A DNA stretch of 64,000 nucleotides from Streptomyces mobaraensis NBRC 13819 = DSM 40847 (GTDB taxonomy: Bacteria; Actinomycetota; Actinomycetes; Streptomycetales; Streptomycetaceae), in contig NZ_CP072827.1 of assembly GCF_017916255.1 (NCBI RefSeq), positions 4,737,501 through 4,801,500 of the forward strand, written 5' to 3'. The stretch's first letter is position 1. Each line of letters begins with the position of its first letter. Of the stretch, positions 34,511 to 43,465 are shown in pieces. A model generated the notes under the pieces. The model had not been told where the DNA came from. It searched no databases and saw nothing but the letters and a program-made list of their open reading frames with translations. The position numbers and the translations under genes were made by a program.

Positions 34511-35272
34511 GTGAAGTTGCGCGACCTGGTGTACAGGCTCTACGCACACCGGGTGGAAGGCCGCCTCGATCACGCCCAGGTGCCCAAGCACATCGGCGTC
34601 ATCCTGGACGGCAACCGCCGCTGGGCCCGGGCCGACGGGCGGACCCCGGAGCAGGGTCACCAGGCCGGCGCGGACAAGATCCAGGAGCTCCTGGGCTGGT
34701 GCGACGAGACGGACGTCGAGGTCGTCACCCTGTGGATGCTCTCGACGGACAACCTGGATCGGCCGGCGAAGGAGCTGAAGCCGCTCCTCGGCATCATCGA
34801 GAACACCGTTCGCGGGCTGGCGGCTGACGGCCGCTGGCGCGTCCACCACGTGGGGCAGCTCGACCTGCTCCCGGCCGAGACGCAGACCGTCCTGAAAGAG
34901 GCCGAGCAGGCCACGCTGGACGTCAAGGGAATACTCGTCAACGTGGCCGTCGGCTACGGCGGCCGGCAGGAAATCGCGGACGCCGTCCGCTCCCTGATCC
35001 TGGAAGCCGCCGAGAACGGCACGTCGTTCGAGGAACTGGCCGAGTCCGTCGACATCGACCACATCACCAAGCATCTCTACACGCGCGGCCAGCCCGATCC
35101 GGACCTCATCATCCGCACCAGCGGCGAGCAGCGGCTGTCCGGCTTCATGCTCTGGCAGAGCGCGCATTCCGAGTACTACTTCTGCGAGGTTTTCTGGCCG
35201 GCCTTCCGCAAGGTCGACTTCCTTCGCGCGCTGCGTGATTATGCGGCGCGCCACCGGCGTTACGGATACTGA
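34511..35272 (+). CDS. Short-chain Z-isoprenyl diphosphate synthase (Rv1086-like)
   Basis: Encodes 253 aa of the cis-prenyltransferase family. Asp33 in ILDGNRRWAR is the catalytic/Mg-binding residue; LWMLSTDNL, NVAVGYGGRQEI, DPDLIIRTSGEQRLSGFMLWQSAHSE and the C-terminal RVDFLRALRDY-type segment (here KVDFLRALRDYAARHRR) are all conserved. The sequence pattern is closer to mycobacterial Z-farnesyl diphosphate synthase (Rv1086) than to UppS, so it may make Z,E-FPP rather than full undecaprenyl chains. GTG start with GGAGGGG upstream. Confidence 0.92.
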   Translation: MKLRDLVYRLYAHRVEGRLDHAQVPKHIGVILDGNRRWARADGRTPEQGHQAGADKIQELLGWCDETDVEVVTLWMLSTDNLDRPAKELKPLLGIIENTVRGLAADGRWRVHHVGQLDLLPAETQTVLKEAEQATLDVKGILVNVAVGYGGRQEIADAVRSLILEAAENGTSFEELAESVDIDHITKHLYTRGQPDPDLIIRTSGEQRLSGFMLWQSAHSEYYFCEVFWPAFRKVDFLRALRDYAARHRRYGY

Positions 35273-35713
35273 GCGGGCGTACCGGGCGCGGGGCGCCGGG
35301 AGTCCGCCGTACGGGTCGTCACGGCCCTTGTCCCGCATGTGCGCTGGGCGATTGCCCGATGCCGCAGCGTTGCCGCCCGGGCCGCCGTAGCGGTCCGGTG
35401 ATCGGTCGTTCACCTGCTCGTCGCATATGCCGTTGCATGGTCAAGCGCTTCGGCGGGAATATCCCCCACAGGCCGGCGGTCGCCCCAATGACCGTCGCTC
35501 TGCCAGCGGGCGGCATGGGGCCGCCCGCCCGGGAGGCCCTTTGCGACGGACGAAGCCCGCGACGGCTGAGCGGTGCAGGCGGATCCTGCCGCCCCTGCGG
35601 GCCGCGCGGAGGACGTGGAGGGCCGTCGACCGGCCCTCGAAGGGCGTGGACCCGGCCCCTTCCCCGCGACCCAGGTCGCGTCCAGACCTCTCCCCGAGGG
35701 GGTTCGTGCACCC
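35273..35713. other. 441-bp region upstream of phoH with hairpins
   Basis: A hairpin GAGGGCCG (35618-35625)/CGGCCCTC (35631-35638) and smaller ones (GCGACC-CAG-GTCGC, CCCCGAGGGG) lie before phoH. In mycobacteria phoH2 is preceded by an overlapping small gene (phoAT); no equivalent ORF is convincing here. Confidence 0.4.
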
Positions 35714-37036
35714 GTGGTGACCAGCAAGAAGCGCCGTGAGAACGACCGGCGCACCTATGTCCTCGACACCAGCGTCCTGCTGGCGGATCCAGGCGCCATG
35801 TGCCGCTTCGAGGAGCACGAGGTGGTGCTGCCCGTCGTGGTGGTCACGGAGTTGGAGGCCAAGCGGCACCATCCGGAGCTCGGTTACTTCGCCCGGAAGG
35901 CGCTGCGCCGACTCGACGAGTACCGGGTGCAGTTCGGCCGGCTCGACGCGCCGATCCCCATCGGGGAGCTCGGCGGCAGCCTGCGGGTCGAGCTGAACCA
36001 CTCCGATCCGGCCATACTCCCGGTCGGCTTCCGCCTGGGGGACAACGACTCGCGCATCCTCGCGGTCGCCCGCAACCTCCAGGCGGAGGGGTACGACGTC
36101 ACGGTGGTCTCCAAGGACCTTCCGCTGCGCATCAAGGCGTCGTCGGTGGGCCTGCTGGCCGAGGAGTACCGGGCGGAGCTGGCCATCACCGACTCGGGCT
36201 GGACGGGGATGGCGGAGCTGTCCGTCACCGCCGAGCAGGTGGACGAACTGTTCGCCGCGGAACGGGCATACATCCCGGAAGCGGTCGAACTGCCCGTCCA
36301 CACCGGTCTGGTGCTCCAGTCGCCGCGGGGCAAGGCGCTGGGCCGGATGACGGCCGACGGCGCGGTGCGTCTGGTCCGCGGCGACCGGGAGGCGTTCGGC
36401 ATCCACGGGCGCAGCGCCGAGCAGCGCGTCGCGCTCGACCTGCTGCTCGACCCGGACGTGGGCATCGTCTCGCTGGGCGGCCGGGCCGGTACGGGCAAGT
36501 CGGCGCTGGCGCTCTGCGCCGGTCTGGAGGCGGTGCTGGAGCGGCGGCAGCACCGGAAGGTGATGGTGTTCCGTCCGTTGTACGCGGTCGGGGGCCAGGA
36601 GTTGGGCTATCTGCCCGGCAGCGAGTCGGAGAAGATGAGCCCTTGGGCCCAGGCGGTCTTCGACACGCTCTCGGCGGTGACCACGGCCGAGGTGATCGAG
36701 GAGGTCGTGGGGCGCGGGATGCTGGAGGTGCTGCCGCTGACGCACATCCGCGGCCGGTCGCTGCACGACGCGTTCGTCGTCGTGGACGAGGCGCAGTCGC
36801 TGGAGCGCAATGTGCTGCTCACCGTGCTCTCCCGCATCGGCGCCAACTCCCGTGTCGTCCTCACCCATGACGTGGCGCAGCGCGACAACCTGCGGGTCGG
36901 GCGGTACGACGGGGTGGCGGCGGTGGTGGAGAAGCTGAAGGGGCACCCGTTGTTCTCGCATGTGACCCTGACGCGATCGGAGCGGTCGCCGATCGCGGCG
37001 CTGGTCACGGAGATGCTGGAGGACGGCCGCATCTGA
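35714..37036 (+). CDS. phoH2: PhoH2: PIN-domain ribonuclease fused to PhoH ATPase
   Basis: Encodes 440 aa. The N-terminal PIN domain (about residues 10-140) has acidic residues [18 protein letters not shown] and GDNDSRILA. The C-terminal PhoH domain has Walker [14 protein letters not shown] (about 253-265) and Walker [10 protein letters not shown] (about 355), plus [10 protein letters not shown]. PhoH2 proteins of actinobacteria unwind and cleave RNA in an ATP-dependent way. GTG at 35714 or 35717 (adjacent in-frame codons). Upstream hairpins may control it. Part of the gene set also conserved near fumC/glpX in mycobacteria. Confidence 0.94.
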   Translation: MVTSKKRRENDRRTYVLDTSVLLADPGAMCRFEEHEVVLPVVVVTELEAKRHHPELGYFARKALRRLDEYRVQFGRLDAPIPIGELGGSLRVELNHSDPAILPVGFRLGDNDSRILAVARNLQAEGYDVTVVSKDLPLRIKASSVGLLAEEYRAELAITDSGWTGMAELSVTAEQVDELFAAERAYIPEAVELPVHTGLVLQSPRGKALGRMTADGAVRLVRGDREAFGIHGRSAEQRVALDLLLDPDVGIVSLGGRAGTGKSALALCAGLEAVLERRQHRKVMVFRPLYAVGGQELGYLPGSESEKMSPWAQAVFDTLSAVTTAEVIEEVVGRGMLEVLPLTHIRGRSLHDAFVVVDEAQSLERNVLLTVLSRIGANSRVVLTHDVAQRDNLRVGRYDGVAAVVEKLKGHPLFSHVTLTRSERSPIAALVTEMLEDGRI

Positions 37037-37686
37037 CGGACAGCCGGGCGCGGCCCGCTCGGCGGCGCCCGGTGACGACGGCGGCCGGTGCAGGCGTCCG
37101 AGCCGACCTCCGGTGGCGACGCCCGATGCCGGCACCCGATGACAGGGCCGAGCGGCAAGGCCGGCGACAAGCCCAAGTCACGAGGCCAAGGCGCAAAGCC
37201 AAGTCACGAGGCCGACTGCCCGGACCGGGTGACGAGGCCGAGAGGCAACGGACAACGCGCGGCAAAGCCTGGGAGCTTAGCCGCGCGTTGTGCTGCCGCG
37301 CCGCCATTCCCGGAATTCCGGTGCGCCGAACATGGTGTGACGTTTCCCACGCAACGCGGAATTGCCTCCGAGCGTGCGCGTCGGGCAAAGTCTGGTTCCT
37401 GTCAGGCCCCGCATACGGCACTTGCACCTCGGGCTCCCCAGGGAGCGCGCGTTCACCACTACGTGATTCGAGCGGTGAACGGACAACTGAACAGCGTCGC
37501 CGTATGCCGCCCGAGCGCCGTACGGACCTCTCGCAGAGGGGGGTTCGCCGACGGTCCTCCGGGCCAGTGCCTCCAGTGACCGGCCGGTCCCGTGATGCCG
37601 CGGTTCCGTACCAGCAGAGGCCAGTGTCAGGGGCGCGATCGCGTCCGCGAGGGTCATGTGCGCGGGCGATGCTGGAAGGAAAGCGT
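37037..37686. other. 650-bp leader region of the lytic transglycosylase gene
   Basis: No credible gene. From about 37260 to 37560 the sequence is less GC-rich and carries structured segments: GCCGAAC at about 37328, GCGGTGAAC at about 37472, CCCGAGCGCC at about 37509, a CCTCTCGCAGAGG hairpin at about 37526. This could be a regulatory 5' UTR. Wall-hydrolase genes in Streptomyces are known targets of the c-di-AMP (ydaO) riboswitch, but the match here is only partial. Confidence 0.4.
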
Positions 37687-38424
37687 GTGAGCCGGATCTC
37701 GGTCCGGGGATTCGCCGTGGCCTCCGCCACCGCGGTCACCACCGTCGGCGCCGTCGTGGGCGTCGCCCAGGGCGACGAGCAGGGTAAGACGACGACCGGC
37801 GGAGTGCAGGCCGCCGCGGCCGACACGACGCTTCTCGCGGAACTTCCCGCCGGGCAGAAAGCCGTCCAGACCGCTTCGCTGACGGAGCAGGCGGACACCC
37901 AGGTCGGCGTCGCCCAGACGATCGCCAAGAAGGAAGCCGAGGAGGCCGCCCGCAAGCAGGCCGCCGAGGACGCCAGCGCCAAGAAGGAAGCCGCCGAGGC
38001 CGCCGCCAAGAAGGAGGCGGAGGAGAAGGCCAAGGAGAAGGCGGAGAAGGACCGGGAGAAGAAGGAGAAGGACGAGGTCGCGAGCCGTTCGGCGACGCGC
38101 GACTCGGTCGACATCCCGGTCAAGGGCTCCTACAGCACCGCCGAGGTGCAGGCGATAGCCCGGCAGATCGTTCCCGCCGACCAGTTCCAGTGCTTCAGCA
38201 ACATCGTGAACAACGAGAGCAGCTGGGACTACACGGCCACCAACGCCTCCTCCGGTGCCTACGGTCTCGTCCAGGCGCTCCCCGGCGAGAAGATGTCCTC
38301 CGCGGGTGCGGACTGGCGGACCAACCCCGCCACCCAGATCAAGTGGGGCCTCAGCTACATGAACGAGCGGTACCACAGCCCGTGTGGCGCGTGGTCCTTC
38401 TGGCAGGCCAACAACTGGTACTAG
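37687..38424 (+). CDS. Secreted lytic transglycosylase (SLT domain) with Lys/Glu/Ala coiled coil
   Basis: Encodes 245 aa from GTG 37687 (GGAAGGA 5 nt upstream). Signal peptide (RGFAVASATAVTTVGAVVGVA), a highly charged helical stretch of KKEAEEAARK type (about residues 80-140) probably forming a coiled coil, then a C-terminal SLT/Swl-type domain: catalytic Glu in VNNESSWDYTATN, GAYGLVQALPG, and a Cys pair (QCF, PCGAW). It cleaves peptidoglycan glycan strands during growth or resuscitation. Ends at a strong terminator. Confidence 0.92.
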   Translation: MSRISVRGFAVASATAVTTVGAVVGVAQGDEQGKTTTGGVQAAAADTTLLAELPAGQKAVQTASLTEQADTQVGVAQTIAKKEAEEAARKQAAEDASAKKEAAEAAAKKEAEEKAKEKAEKDREKKEKDEVASRSATRDSVDIPVKGSYSTAEVQAIARQIVPADQFQCFSNIVNNESSWDYTATNASSGAYGLVQALPGEKMSSAGADWRTNPATQIKWGLSYMNERYHSPCGAWSFWQANNWY

Positions 38425-38476
38425 GCCCTCCGGCCGGTATCAGGCTCTCCGGCGCGCGCCGCGCAACGCTTCCACG

Positions 38477-38504
38477 AGCCCCCGACCTCAACCGGTCGGG
38501 GGCT
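38477..38504 (+). terminator. Intrinsic hairpin terminator after the SLT gene
   Basis: AGCCCCCGACC (38477-38487) and GGTCGGGGGCT (38494-38504), 11-bp perfect stem with TCAACC loop, followed by TTGTGG. Confidence 0.85.
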
Positions 38505-38626
38505 TTGTGGGTCTTCCGGAGGGAACGCGGGCACTCACGGGCGGAAACCTTTCGTCTCCGACCCATGGGGCCCAGGTAACGTTCATGCCGGATGGCCGCG
38601 GGGGATGTGGGGGTAGAGGAAGAGAA

Positions 38627-40108
38627 ATGTCCAGATTGCCACAATGGCTCGGCAGTGTCGGCTCGGGCCTGACGCGGCTCTCCCACCGGCTGGAGGAGCG
38701 CAAGGCGCGCACCGACCCGGACGGCGTGCCCGCCTGGGCGCGGCCGCCGGCCGGCGAGCCCGCCCCCGGGCGACCGGTCCGCGAACCGGCGGACGGGGGA
38801 ACCGCCGCACCCGGACCCGTAGGACCCGCCGCGCCCGAATCCGCCGCGCCCTCCCGAACCGCATCCGCCGAATCCACAGGACCCGCCGGATCCTCCGAAC
38901 CGTCCGCCGCCGCGCCCGACGCGGATCCCACCCAGACCCAGACCCCGGCCCCGGCCCCGGCCGAGCGGACCCCGCCGACACCGCCGCCCCCGCCCCCCTC
39001 CGCCGCGGCCGTCCTCGCCGAACCGCCGCGCCCCGACCCCGTGGCCGCCGTGCCCTGGGGAGTCCGCGTCGCCGCCGAGGCCGGCTGGCGACTGCTGGTG
39101 CTCGCGGGAACGCTGTGGGTGTTGATGCGCGTCATCAGCGCGGTGCAACTGGTGGTACTGGCATTCGTCGCGGGTCTGCTGATCACGGCGTTGCTCCAGC
39201 CGACCGTCGCCACACTCGTCCGCCGGGGCCTCCCGAGGGGGCTCGCGGCGGCCCTGACCTTCATCTCGGGCTTCGTGATCATGGGACTGGTCGGCTGGTT
39301 CGTGGTCTGGCAGGTGATGGACAACGCCGACGACCTCTCCGGAAAGCTGGAGACGGGCCTCCACGACCTGAAGGAATGGCTGCGGACCAGTCCGTTCCAT
39401 GTCACCCAGGACCAGATCGACAACATCACCGACAACCTGACCAAGGCGCTCCGGTCCAACACGGACGAGATCACCTCGGCGGGCATACAGGGCGTCCAGG
39501 TCATCATCGAGACGCTGACCGGCATCGTCCTGGCGATGTTCACCACCCTCTTCCTGCTCTACGACGGGCCGCGGATCTGGCGCTGGGTGCTCAGGCTCGT
39601 CCCGAGCGCGGCCCGCGAGGGTGTCGCCGGGGCGGGGCCGCGCGCGTGGGCGACCCTCACGGCGTATGTGCGGGGCACGGTGATAGTGGCCATGATCGAC
39701 GCGATCTGCATCGGCATCGGCCTCTACTTCCTCAAGGTGCCGATGGCCGTGCCGCTGGCCGTCTTCATCTTCCTCTTCGCCTTCATCCCGCTCGTCGGCG
39801 CCGTGGTCTCCGGAGCGCTGGCGGTCGTGGTGGCGCTGGTCACCCAGGGCGTCTTCACGGCGACGATGGTGCTGGTGGTCGTCCTGGCCGTGCAGCAGAT
39901 AGAGGGCCACGTCCTCCAGCCGTTCATCCTCGGCCGGGCGGTCCGCGTCCATCCGCTCGCGGTCGTGCTCTCCGTGGCGGCCGGCTCGATGATCGCCGGG
40001 ATCGGCGGTGCGGTGGTGGCGGTGCCGCTGGTGGCGGTGACCAATACGGTCGTCGGCTATCTGAAGGCGTACTCGCGCGGCGAAGTCCCCGGCGAACGCC
40101 TGGAGTGA
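38627..40108 (+). CDS. AI-2E family (TqsA/YdiK-like) membrane transporter
   Basis: Encodes 493 aa. ATG 38627 after AGAGGAAG. Residues 1-140 are a cytoplasmic Pro/Ala/Thr-rich low-complexity region including PPTPPPPPPS, followed by about eight TMs with the family segments LQPTVATLVRRGLPRGLAAAL, FLLYDGPRIWRWVLRLVP, VPLAVFIFLFAFIPLVGAVVSG and QQIEGHVLQPFILGRAV. Members export small signals, ions or other solutes; the substrate here is unknown. Confidence 0.92.
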   Translation: MSRLPQWLGSVGSGLTRLSHRLEERKARTDPDGVPAWARPPAGEPAPGRPVREPADGGTAAPGPVGPAAPESAAPSRTASAESTGPAGSSEPSAAAPDADPTQTQTPAPAPAERTPPTPPPPPPSAAAVLAEPPRPDPVAAVPWGVRVAAEAGWRLLVLAGTLWVLMRVISAVQLVVLAFVAGLLITALLQPTVATLVRRGLPRGLAAALTFISGFVIMGLVGWFVVWQVMDNADDLSGKLETGLHDLKEWLRTSPFHVTQDQIDNITDNLTKALRSNTDEITSAGIQGVQVIIETLTGIVLAMFTTLFLLYDGPRIWRWVLRLVPSAAREGVAGAGPRAWATLTAYVRGTVIVAMIDAICIGIGLYFLKVPMAVPLAVFIFLFAFIPLVGAVVSGALAVVVALVTQGVFTATMVLVVVLAVQQIEGHVLQPFILGRAVRVHPLAVVLSVAAGSMIAGIGGAVVAVPLVAVTNTVVGYLKAYSRGEVPGERLE

Positions 40109-40135
40109 ACCGGTCCCGGACGCCGAGGCCCTGGA

Positions 40136-40350
40136 CCTGACGTGGCCCGGGCCTGACGTGGCTCGGGCCTGACGTGGCCCGGGCCTGACGTGGCTCGGGC
40201 CTGACGTGGCCCGGACCCGACGAGGCTCGGGACCTGACGTGGCCCGGACCCGACGAGGCTCGGGACCTGACGAGGCCCGGACCTGACGAGGTCCGGGCCC
40301 GACCCAGGCCCCCGGCCGAACGGCCAGGCCCCCGGCCGAACGGCCAGGCC
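40136..40350. repeat. 16/17-bp tandem array (about 10.5 copies) plus a 20-bp doublet
   Basis: Units CCTGACGTGGCCCGGG and variants run head to tail from 40136 to 40297, alternating GTGGCCC/GTGGCTC and later GAGGCTC forms, implying duplication of two-unit blocks. Immediately after, CCCGGCCGAACGGCCAGGCC occurs twice (from about 40310). It fills the 326-bp gap between the convergent AI-2E and ahpD genes. Confidence 0.85.
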
Positions 40351-40379
40351 CCGGCAACGACCAAGCCCCGAACACAACG

Positions 40380-40417
40380 ACGGCGGCCCGCCGACCAGAA
40401 GGTCGGCGGGCCGCCGT
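40380..40417. terminator. 17-bp stem terminator of ahpD/ahpC
   Basis: ACGGCGGCCCGCCGACC pairs perfectly with GGTCGGCGGGCCGCCGT around an AGAA loop, 18 nt past the ahpD stop. Confidence 0.88.
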
Positions 40418-40434
40418 GCGTACTACGGGAGTGC

Positions 40435-40968
40435 TCAGCCGTTGAGAACGGCCTCGGCGTCGAGCGTGGCGCCGACGGCCTGGAGCACGGAGGCGATCTT
40501 GAACGCCTCCTGGATCGTCTCGCGCGCCACACCGGCCTTGCGCAGCACCTGCTCGTGCGAGTCGAGGCACATGCCGCAGCCGTTGATGGCGGAGACGGCC
40601 AGGGACCACAGCTCGAAGTCGACCTTCTCCACGCCCGGGTTGCCGATGACGTTCATCCGCAGACCGGCGCGCAGGTTGCCGTACTCCGGGTCCGACAGCA
40701 GGTGCCGGGTGCGGTAGTAGACGTTGTTCATCGCCATGATGGCGGCGGCGGCCTTGGCGGCGGTGTACGCCTCCGGGGACAGGTTCGCCTTCGCCTCGGG
40801 CTCCAGCTCGCGCAGGACGATCGGCGAGCGGGTCGCGATCGCGCAGGCCAGGACCGTGCCCCACAGCTGCTGCTGCGGGAGGTCGGAGTTGCCGATGACC
40901 GAGCCGAGGTTCAGCTTCAGGTCCTTGGCGTAGTCCGGTATGGCGGACTTCAGTTCATCGAGAGCCAT
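40435..40968 (-). CDS. ahpD: Alkyl hydroperoxide reductase AhpD
   Basis: Encodes 177 aa, the usual length. The carboxymuconolactone decarboxylase-like fold carries the CGMCLDSHE motif near residue 131, with the CxxC redox pair and the proton-relay His. AhpD reduces oxidised AhpC, replacing AhpF in actinobacteria. It lies 11 bp downstream of ahpC in one operon, opposite oxyR. Confidence 0.96.
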   Translation of the reverse strand: MALDELKSAIPDYAKDLKLNLGSVIGNSDLPQQQLWGTVLACAIATRSPIVLRELEPEAKANLSPEAYTAAKAAAAIMAMNNVYYRTRHLLSDPEYGNLRAGLRMNVIGNPGVEKVDFELWSLAVSAINGCGMCLDSHEQVLRKAGVARETIQEAFKIASVLQAVGATLDAEAVLNG

Positions 40969-40979
40969 GAGGGATCAGC

Positions 40980-41534
40980 TCACTCGCCCGCGAGGAGCGC
41001 GACCGGGTCGAGGGTCTCGTCGCCCTTGCTCCAGTTGCAGGGGCACAGCTCGTCGGTCTGCAGGGCGTCGAGGACCCGCAGGACCTCCTTGGGGTTACGG
41101 CCGACGGAGCCGGCGGTCACCATGACGAACTGGATCTCGTTGTTCTGGTCGACGATGAAGACGGCGCGCTGGGCGTAGCCGTCCTCGCCCTCGACGCCGC
41201 ACGCGCGCATCAGCTCGTGCTTGGCGTCGGCCAGCATCGGGAAGGGCAGGTCACGCAGGTCGGCGTGGTCCTTGCGCCAGGCGTGGTGGACGAACTCCGA
41301 GTCACCGGAGACACCGAGGATCTGGGCGTCACGGTCGGCGAACTCGTCGTTCAGCTTGCCGAACGCGGCGATCTCGGTCGGGCAGACGAAGGTGAAGTCC
41401 TTCGGCCAGAAGAAGACGACCTTCCACTTGCCCTCGTAGGTCTTGTGGTCGATCTGCGCGAAAGCCTTGTCCGCGTCGAGGTCCACACAGGCGGTCAGGT
41501 CGAACTCGGGGAACTTGTCACCGACAGTGAGCAC
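40980..41534 (-). CDS. ahpC: Peroxiredoxin AhpC
   Basis: Encodes 184 aa, a 2-Cys peroxiredoxin. Peroxidatic Cys51 in FVCPTE; C-terminal ELCPCNW gives resolving Cys164/Cys166. It reduces organic peroxides and peroxynitrite. GTG start with AAGGAGA 4-5 nt upstream. The 5' leader has a 9-bp inverted repeat, and OxyR-like half sites lie in the divergent promoter shared with oxyR. Confidence 0.97.
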   Translation of the reverse strand: MLTVGDKFPEFDLTACVDLDADKAFAQIDHKTYEGKWKVVFFWPKDFTFVCPTEIAAFGKLNDEFADRDAQILGVSGDSEFVHHAWRKDHADLRDLPFPMLADAKHELMRACGVEGEDGYAQRAVFIVDQNNEIQFVMVTAGSVGRNPKEVLRVLDALQTDELCPCNWSKGDETLDPVALLAGE

Positions 41535-41552
41535 GCGCTCTCCTTGCAGCGA

Positions 41553-41640
41553 AGAAAGTCCCTGGTTGCGGACTTTCTGCGGGGTTGGACGTGATCCACC
41601 CTGCCACAGGAGGCATTGATAGCGGAAATAGTTAGACTGA
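41553..41640. promoter_or_regulatory. ahpC-oxyR intergenic control region
   Basis: AGAAAGTCC (41553-41561) and GGACTTTCT (41570-41578) form a perfect 9-bp stem with 8-nt loop in the ahpC leader. Further upstream ATAG (41619-41622), ATAG (41628-41631) and TTAG (41632-41635) resemble the spaced half-sites contacted by OxyR. Position between divergent ahpC and oxyR fits autoregulation; the assignment is by analogy. Confidence 0.6.
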
Positions 41641-41666
41641 TTGGTGTTGATCGGAGGTGGTTATCG

Positions 41667-42698
41667 ATGGGGTCGACGGAATCGTCCATACCGCGGAACC
41701 GGGCCGCCCGGGGCACCGAGTCCCCGGAGCCGGCCGGTCGCCCGGGCGGCGCCAAGGCGGCGGCCGGCCGGCCTCGCCAGCCCAGCCTGGCCCAGCTCAG
41801 GGCGTTCGCGGCGGTCGCCGAGCACCTGCACTTCCGGGACGCCGCCACGGCCATCTCGATGAGCCAGCCGGCGCTCTCGGGCGCCGTCTCGGCGCTGGAG
41901 GAGTCGCTCGGAATTCAGCTCTTCGAGCGTACGACGCGGAGAGTACTGCTCAGCCCGGCGGGTGAACGGCTGGCCGCGCGGGCCCGGACGGTGCTGGACG
42001 CCGTCGGCGACTTCATGGAGGAGGCCGAGGCCGCCCGGGCGCCCTTCACCGGCGTGCTGCGGCTGGGCGTGATCCCCACCGTGGCGCCGTACCTGCTGCC
42101 CGCCGTGCTCCGGCTGGTCCAGGAGGTCTATCCCGACCTCGACCTCCAGGTGCACGAGGAGCAGACCTCGTCCCTCCTCGACGGCCTCACCCAGGGCCGG
42201 CTGGACCTGCTGCTGCTCGCCGTGCCGCTCGGCGCCCCCGGGGTCACCGAAATGCCGCTGTTCGACGAGGACTTCGTCCTGGTCACCCCCTGCGACCACG
42301 AACTGGCCGGGCGCACGGACGTCCCGCGCAGCGCGCTGCGCGACCTCGACCTGCTGCTCCTGGACGAGGGCCACTGCCTGCGCGACCAGGCCCTCGACGT
42401 CTGCCGCGAGGCCGGCCGCGCCCCCGGCGCACCCGTGGCGACCAGCGCCTCCGGCCTGTCGACGCTGGTCCAGCTGGTCGGCGGCGGGCTCGGCGTCACG
42501 CTGCTGCCCCGGACGGCCGTCCGCGTCGAGGCCGCCCGCAGCGACCGCCTCGCCACCAGCTGCTTCGCCGCGCCCCCGCCCTCCCGCCGGATCGCCCTGG
42601 CCATGCGCTCGGGCGCGGCGCGGCAGAGCGAGTTCGAGGAGTTCGCGGACGCGCTGCGGGACGCGCTGAGTTCGCTGCCGGTTCGTATCGTGGGCTGA
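41667..42698 (+). CDS. oxyR: LysR-family peroxide sensor OxyR
   Basis: Encodes 343 aa. ATG 41667 with GGAGGTG at 7 nt; a longer in-frame start at 41616 would overlap the promoter. An N-terminal extension of about 35 residues precedes the LysR HTH (LAQLRAFAAVAEHLHFRDAATAISMSQPALSGAVSALE). The regulatory domain keeps the redox pair in DEGHCLRDQALDVC, equivalent to Cys199/Cys208 of E. coli OxyR. It senses H2O2 by disulfide formation and activates ahpCD. Confidence 0.96.
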   Translation: MGSTESSIPRNRAARGTESPEPAGRPGGAKAAAGRPRQPSLAQLRAFAAVAEHLHFRDAATAISMSQPALSGAVSALEESLGIQLFERTTRRVLLSPAGERLAARARTVLDAVGDFMEEAEAARAPFTGVLRLGVIPTVAPYLLPAVLRLVQEVYPDLDLQVHEEQTSSLLDGLTQGRLDLLLLAVPLGAPGVTEMPLFDEDFVLVTPCDHELAGRTDVPRSALRDLDLLLLDEGHCLRDQALDVCREAGRAPGAPVATSASGLSTLVQLVGGGLGVTLLPRTAVRVEAARSDRLATSCFAAPPPSRRIALAMRSGAARQSEFEEFADALRDALSSLPVRIVG

Positions 42699-42723
42699 GC
42701 GGCGGTCAGCCCGATAACGGTGG

Positions 42724-43330
42724 TCAGCTCCGGCGGCCGGCCTTCTTGAGGACGGCGTTGACGTCGAGCTCGATCGTCGCGCCGATGGATTCCGGGAGTT
42801 CGGCGCGCTCGCCTGGCGCGTAGACGCGGTGGTCGCGGTACTCGTTGGCGAACGGGTCCGTGAGGACGTGCAGCCGCTGCTTCTTCCGGTCGACGATGAC
42901 GTAGACCGGGATCTTGGCGATCGCGTAGGCGGCGACCTTGGTCCGCACGTCCTGGGCATAGTTGGACGAGGTGACTTCGAGGACCAGGCGGAAGACGGCG
43001 GGGTCGTAATAGGTCGACTCGACGGCGTGCTCGTCCGCGTCGCCGTCGACGACGGACAGGTCGGGAATGGCGTAGTCGTACGGTCCGTCGGGGAGCCAGA
43101 CGGCCACGCCTGGACTACGGACGTCTCCTCCGTGTGTGCTGCCTTGAGGGCGTAGGTCAGGTCGGTCAGGGAGAGGGCGTGAAACGCGTCGGGCGGTGGT
43201 GTGACCGTGATCTGTCCCCCCCCAGAATCTCGACTCGGTAGCCGGGATTCCGTTCCGCGAGTCGCTCGGCCTCCTCCAGCAAGGTCGGCTCCTCGCGATC
43301 GCGGGGGCGCTCGGTTGCTGCGACGGGCAT
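42724..43330 (-). pseudogene. Uma2-family predicted endonuclease, disrupted by two frameshifts
   Basis: Three adjoining frames together give one Uma2 (PD-(D/E)XK-like) protein. The N-terminus starts MPVAATERPRDREEP (ATG 43330, AGGAGG upstream). It breaks at a run of eight C/G at 43216-43223, where one more or two fewer bases would restore the frame into ITVTPPPDAFHALS. A second single-base shift near 43105 leads into VWLPDGPYDYAIPDLSVVDG. Active-site residues survive in pieces (IPDLSV, LVLEVTSSN, VRTKVAAY). Uma2 genes are numerous in Streptomyces. Either a true pseudogene or homopolymer sequencing errors. Confidence 0.85.
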
Positions 43331-43465
43331 CGTGTTCCTCCTGGCGGCCGGTGTCGAGCCCAGATCGTCGTAGGCCGCTACAGCCCTTCCGATCCCTTGC
43401 ACAGGTGTTCACTCGCAGGGGCTAACGCACCCGAAAAGCAACCTGACCTGTGGTGAAAGCCCCCG

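Noticed and set aside
35441..37135. Minus-strand frame opposite phoH
   Set aside because: Arg/His/Leu/Gln-rich shadow without motifs; the PhoH protein on the other strand is complete.
37320..37560. Definite c-di-AMP (ydaO) riboswitch
   Set aside because: Only scattered motif fragments fit; I could not trace the full conserved core, so it is reported only as a possibility.
40136..40297. CRISPR or iteron origin
   Set aside because: 16/17-bp head-to-tail units without spacers and no replication gene nearby; a minisatellite is the simpler reading.
41616..41666. Longer OxyR start at 41616
   Set aside because: It would translate through the OxyR-type promoter motifs; ATG 41667 has a much better RBS.
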